Below the pieces are notes generated by a model that was not told the origin of the DNA, ran no database searches, and saw nothing but the letters and a program-made list of their open reading frames with translations. A stretch of DNA of 64,000 nucleotides from a marine gamma proteobacterium HTCC2143 (lineage in GTDB: Bacteria; Pseudomonadota; Gammaproteobacteria; Pseudomonadales; Dasaniaceae). Below, in pieces: positions 61,430-64,000 of this stretch (position 1 is its first letter; the number at the start of each line of letters is the position of its first letter). The stretch covers positions 124,001 to 188,000 of the forward strand of contig AAVT01000008.1 in the NCBI GenBank assembly GCA_000169075.1. Direction: 5' to 3'. The translations under genes were made by a program, and so were the position numbers.

Positions 61430-63384
61430 GACTGTGTCCCCAATGACATTCCTGTTTCGGCTTCGATAAATGACCGATAGGCGTCGTTGTCTCGGGCCAG
61501 CTGATCGTGAGGCCCGAAGGCCGCGACTCGGCCGTCACGCAGGTAAAGCACGTTGTGTGCCTGGCGGATGGTGGACAGTCGATGAGTGATCAGGAACACG
61601 CATCGAGATTCACCCCATTGGCGAAGATTTTCCATCACCCGCAGTTCGGTCTCGGCATCTAGGGCCGCGGTGGGTTCATCGAGTATCAGGATGGGGGAAT
61701 CCTTGACCAGTGCCCGCGCGATGACAATGCGCTGGCGCTGACCGGTAGACAATTTGGTAGCACGCTCACCTAGGGGGGTTTCATACCCCTGCGATAACTG
61801 ATTGATGAATTCATCAGCACAGGCGACCTGAGCGGCGGCGATGACGGTATCCCGGTCGGCTTCCGGTACCGCATAACGGATGTTCTCCAGCACGGAAGCG
61901 GTAAACAAGATGTTCTCCTGGGTGGCAATCGCCACGTTGCGACGCAGTGAGGCAACGGTGATGTCGCGGATGTCCTTGCCACCCACGGTAACGATGCCTT
62001 GTTGCGGATCGGCGAGCCGCAACAGTAGAGACATAAGGGTCGACTTTCCGGTGCCGGTGGAACCAACAATTGCGGTGATGCTACCAGGGGACGATGCCAG
62101 GCTGATGTCTGTTAGGACCGGACGCAGGCGGTCGTAGCCGAACGTCACGTTTTGAAATGTCACGCCGTCGCCGATATTCTCAAGATCACTGGCGTCCGGG
62201 GCATCCATTATTTCCGGCTCAAGATCAAGAATCTCGAATACCCGATTGAGTCCGACAGCCATATCCTGGGCGCGTCCCCAGATGGTGATGAGCGATTCCA
62301 GCGAACCCACACTGTCATTGATGCGGGTCGAGGCAGCGGAAAACGACCCAAGATTCCATACCGCAAAACCAAAACCAAGGAGTAGGTTCCGCGCGTAGGT
62401 GTCCGCTTCCGCATTGGCATAGAGCGCCGTCAATGATTGAGTCGTAATAACCGCTAGGCCCACAAGCACGAATGCAAGGATACCCATTACCGTCAACATA
62501 ACCCGGGCTTCGAAGGCTGCCGCAAAGGCCTCCTGAGACAAGCGTTCAAATGCAGATTCACGCTGGCTTTCGTTGCCCGTAGCTTTGATGACGCGGATGC
62601 CGACCATACTTTCTTGAATCCATGATGTCAGCCGACTGTTGCGTTCCCGCGCGCGTCGGAAGGTAACTCGCAGCGAAGATGAGAAGTAACGTCCTAGGAG
62701 CAGCACCGGAATAAAAGTGATGCCCAGAATAAGGGCCAGCTTGGGGCTGAAGGCAGCAACCACGCCCAGACCGACCAAGTAGCGTCCCAGTAACATCAAT
62801 GGCTCCAGGAAAATCGAGCGGATGATCGATGTCACCATCGCACTGTCTTGGTAGATCCGGTAAATCGCATCGCCCGTTTGCGCCTGACTGTGGAATGCTA
62901 GGGATTGCATCTGCAGCTGCTCAACAAGGCGCACTCGCATCAGTTGGTTGATGGACTGAAAAATCCAGATGCTGTATTGAAACAGTAGCATGCCCGCAAT
63001 CATCACCACCCCAACCAGCGGGACGAAGGACCAAACAGCTAGCGAGGGCAGCTGTCGGCGGGCGTCCGCGGACAGTTCCTCCACGTCGACGAACACCGCC
63101 GGATCGAGACCATAAATGCCGGCATGGAGAAGTCCAAGTGGTTGACCACCGATGATACCGCTATTGATTAGGCCGGTGACGATGAAGCCAAGCGTGGTGG
63201 AAAACAAAAAGACCAGCATCGAACATAGTACAAAGAAAATCAGGTGTCGGCTCAGCGGCTTGATAAAAGGCCAAGTGCGCAGGAAAATGTGCAAAACGCG
63301 GGCAAAATCAAGATCGTCGTCTACGGGCGCTCCCTTCGCGTCACCACAGGGCGGCGTTTTCGTACTGGTACTACTACTGGTCAC
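61426..63384 (-). CDS. ABC exporter half-transporter (partner 1)
   Basis: 652 aa: long N-terminus then six helices, a periplasmic stretch between helices 1 and 2 (~80-125, GLDPAVFVDVEELSADARRQ) and the ATPase. Walker A VGSTGTGKST, C-loop LSTGQRQRIVIARALVK, Walker B ILILDEPTAALDA, H-loop ITHRLSTI. C-loop is LSTGQ, so partly degenerate, as is its partner's. First gene of the exporter operon, divergent from a TetR gene. Confidence 0.88.
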   Translation of the reverse strand: MTSSSTSTKTPPCGDAKGAPVDDDLDFARVLHIFLRTWPFIKPLSRHLIFFVLCSMLVFLFSTTLGFIVTGLINSGIIGGQPLGLLHAGIYGLDPAVFVDVEELSADARRQLPSLAVWSFVPLVGVVMIAGMLLFQYSIWIFQSINQLMRVRLVEQLQMQSLAFHSQAQTGDAIYRIYQDSAMVTSIIRSIFLEPLMLLGRYLVGLGVVAAFSPKLALILGITFIPVLLLGRYFSSSLRVTFRRARERNSRLTSWIQESMVGIRVIKATGNESQRESAFERLSQEAFAAAFEARVMLTVMGILAFVLVGLAVITTQSLTALYANAEADTYARNLLLGFGFAVWNLGSFSAASTRINDSVGSLESLITIWGRAQDMAVGLNRVFEILDLEPEIMDAPDASDLENIGDGVTFQNVTFGYDRLRPVLTDISLASSPGSITAIVGSTGTGKSTLMSLLLRLADPQQGIVTVGGKDIRDITVASLRRNVAIATQENILFTASVLENIRYAVPEADRDTVIAAAQVACADEFINQLSQGYETPLGERATKLSTGQRQRIVIARALVKDSPILILDEPTAALDAETELRVMENLRQWGESRCVFLITHRLSTIRQAHNVLYLRDGRVAAFGPHDQLARDNDAYRSFIEAETGMSLGTQS

Positions 63385-63593
63385 TGTTCCATCCCACTAG
63401 CCGCTGATGCGGCAAAGTTAGTGTATTGCTGACATAACGGGATGCTTATCGATCACTCAAGTGACGCCAGTTCATCGACGAAGTTTGTCTATCGCTATCA
63501 ATCAGACCATATCTATTTAAGAGCAGATACATTAGTATATTTATTATAGATAGTCAATAATAAGGAAAGTCTGCTGATTGGACATCGACCATT

Positions 63594-63610
63594 CGGCGTT
63601 ATTAACGCCG
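63594..63610. promoter_or_regulatory. Perfect 17-bp palindrome, possible TetR operator
   Basis: CGGCGTTATTAACGCCG, 8-bp arms around one T, in the gap between the exporter operon start (63384) and the TetR start (63697). Position fits autoregulation and exporter control. Confidence 0.5.
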
Positions 63611-63696
63611 GTTGTATGAGTGTGCCGCAGAGTGTTTTTATTCAAAAGGGCCTAAAACAGTGTATTTACCTAAAAATAACAAGGTACGAACTACCG

Positions 63697-64000
63697 ATGA
63701 GCACTAAACCACGGACTCGACTTTCACCATCAGCCAGAATCGGCCACTTACTTGATGTCGCCAAACAGGTGATCATGAGCGATGGGTTGCAATCGTTTAC
63801 GATGGAATCACTGGCACGCACAGCAGCGGTATCAAGTGCATTAGTCTACATTTATTTTTCAAACCGCCAGGCACTGCTCGAGGCTTTGCTGGAGCGAGAG
63901 TACAGGCTAATCGGCACTGCACTATTCTCCGAAGTCGTCAACGCCAGCAGCTTTGAAGAGGTTATTAGCATATTCGTTACTAACAACTTCAATAGTCATA
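63697..64000 (+). CDS. TetR/AcrR-type regulator, 5' part (runs off window)
   Basis: First 101 residues. HTH: RIGHLLDVAKQVIMSDGLQS, FTMESLARTAAVSSALVYIY, FSNRQALLEALLERE, the TetR pattern with the recognition helix SSALVYIYF. Basic N-terminal arm. Divergent from the two ABC genes. The C-terminal domain and any further genes are outside the window. Confidence 0.85.
   Translation, partial: MSTKPRTRLSPSARIGHLLDVAKQVIMSDGLQSFTMESLARTAAVSSALVYIYFSNRQALLEALLEREYRLIGTALFSEVVNASSFEEVISIFVTNNFNSH

Overview
The window looks like chromosomal DNA of a marine-type gammaproteobacterium. The housekeeping genes (rdgC, fklB-type FKBP, arfB, pyk, yejK/ndpA, trmH, DUF2058, DUF3301), a CTGT-N8-ACAG LexA-type site, a PEP-CTERM protein and an MSHA-like pilin all fit that group. 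Base composition is moderate through most of the window. A Cellvibrionales/Spongiibacteraceae-like origin is only a guess.

Layout. (1) 1-26300 is a compact ordinary core. It holds the 3' part of glpT overlapping a cytochrome P450, a dienoyl-CoA isomerase and thioesterase pair, a serine hydrolase, two divergent paralogous phosphoribosyltransferases, an MBL hydrolase, a CvfB-like S1 protein, rdgC, a FKBP, an Atm1-type exporter, an HDOD protein, arfB-pyk, yejK, sulfate activation (sat, cysC), trmH, a GST and a DUF1499 protein. It ends at a tRNA-Pro(GGG) with a clear promoter and terminator. (2) 26300-59400 is an accessory region with low gene density, many small secreted or membrane proteins, gene fragments and several dispersed repeat families. 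One convincing integron attC-type hairpin (27655-27766) and weaker ones around 38.7-39.2 kb suggest that part of it descends from gene cassettes; no integrase is present here. Intact islands within it are a TetR-DUF2817-VOC-PLP enzyme cluster with a perfect 18-bp operator, a diguanylate cyclase behind an octanucleotide repeat, an esterase and a YgjP-like peptidase, a three-gene secreted LPP20/FlgT-like operon, a GH2 glycosidase, an RNase J-like protein and a PF10118 diiron-type protein. (3) 59480-64000 is a visibly GC-richer block with two translationally coupled ABC exporter half-transporters and a divergent TetR-type regulator that runs off the end.

How genes work together. sat and cysC make PAPS from sulfate. 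The crotonase and the thioesterase are consistent with fatty acyl-CoA turnover. The TetR/DUF2817/VOC/PLP group looks like a small inducible catabolic or detoxification operon. The two ABC half-transporters probably form a heterodimeric exporter controlled by the adjacent TetR protein.

Best candidates for something undescribed: three 18-bp-spaced LexA-like operators in front of an 81-aa orphan ORF; a duplicated pair of divergent ~60-aa ORFs (three full or partial copies plus a flank copy); repeat families tied to a PEP-CTERM gene tail and to attC-like hairpins; and the LPP20/FlgT-like secreted operon. All assignments come from reading the sequence; no database search was run.
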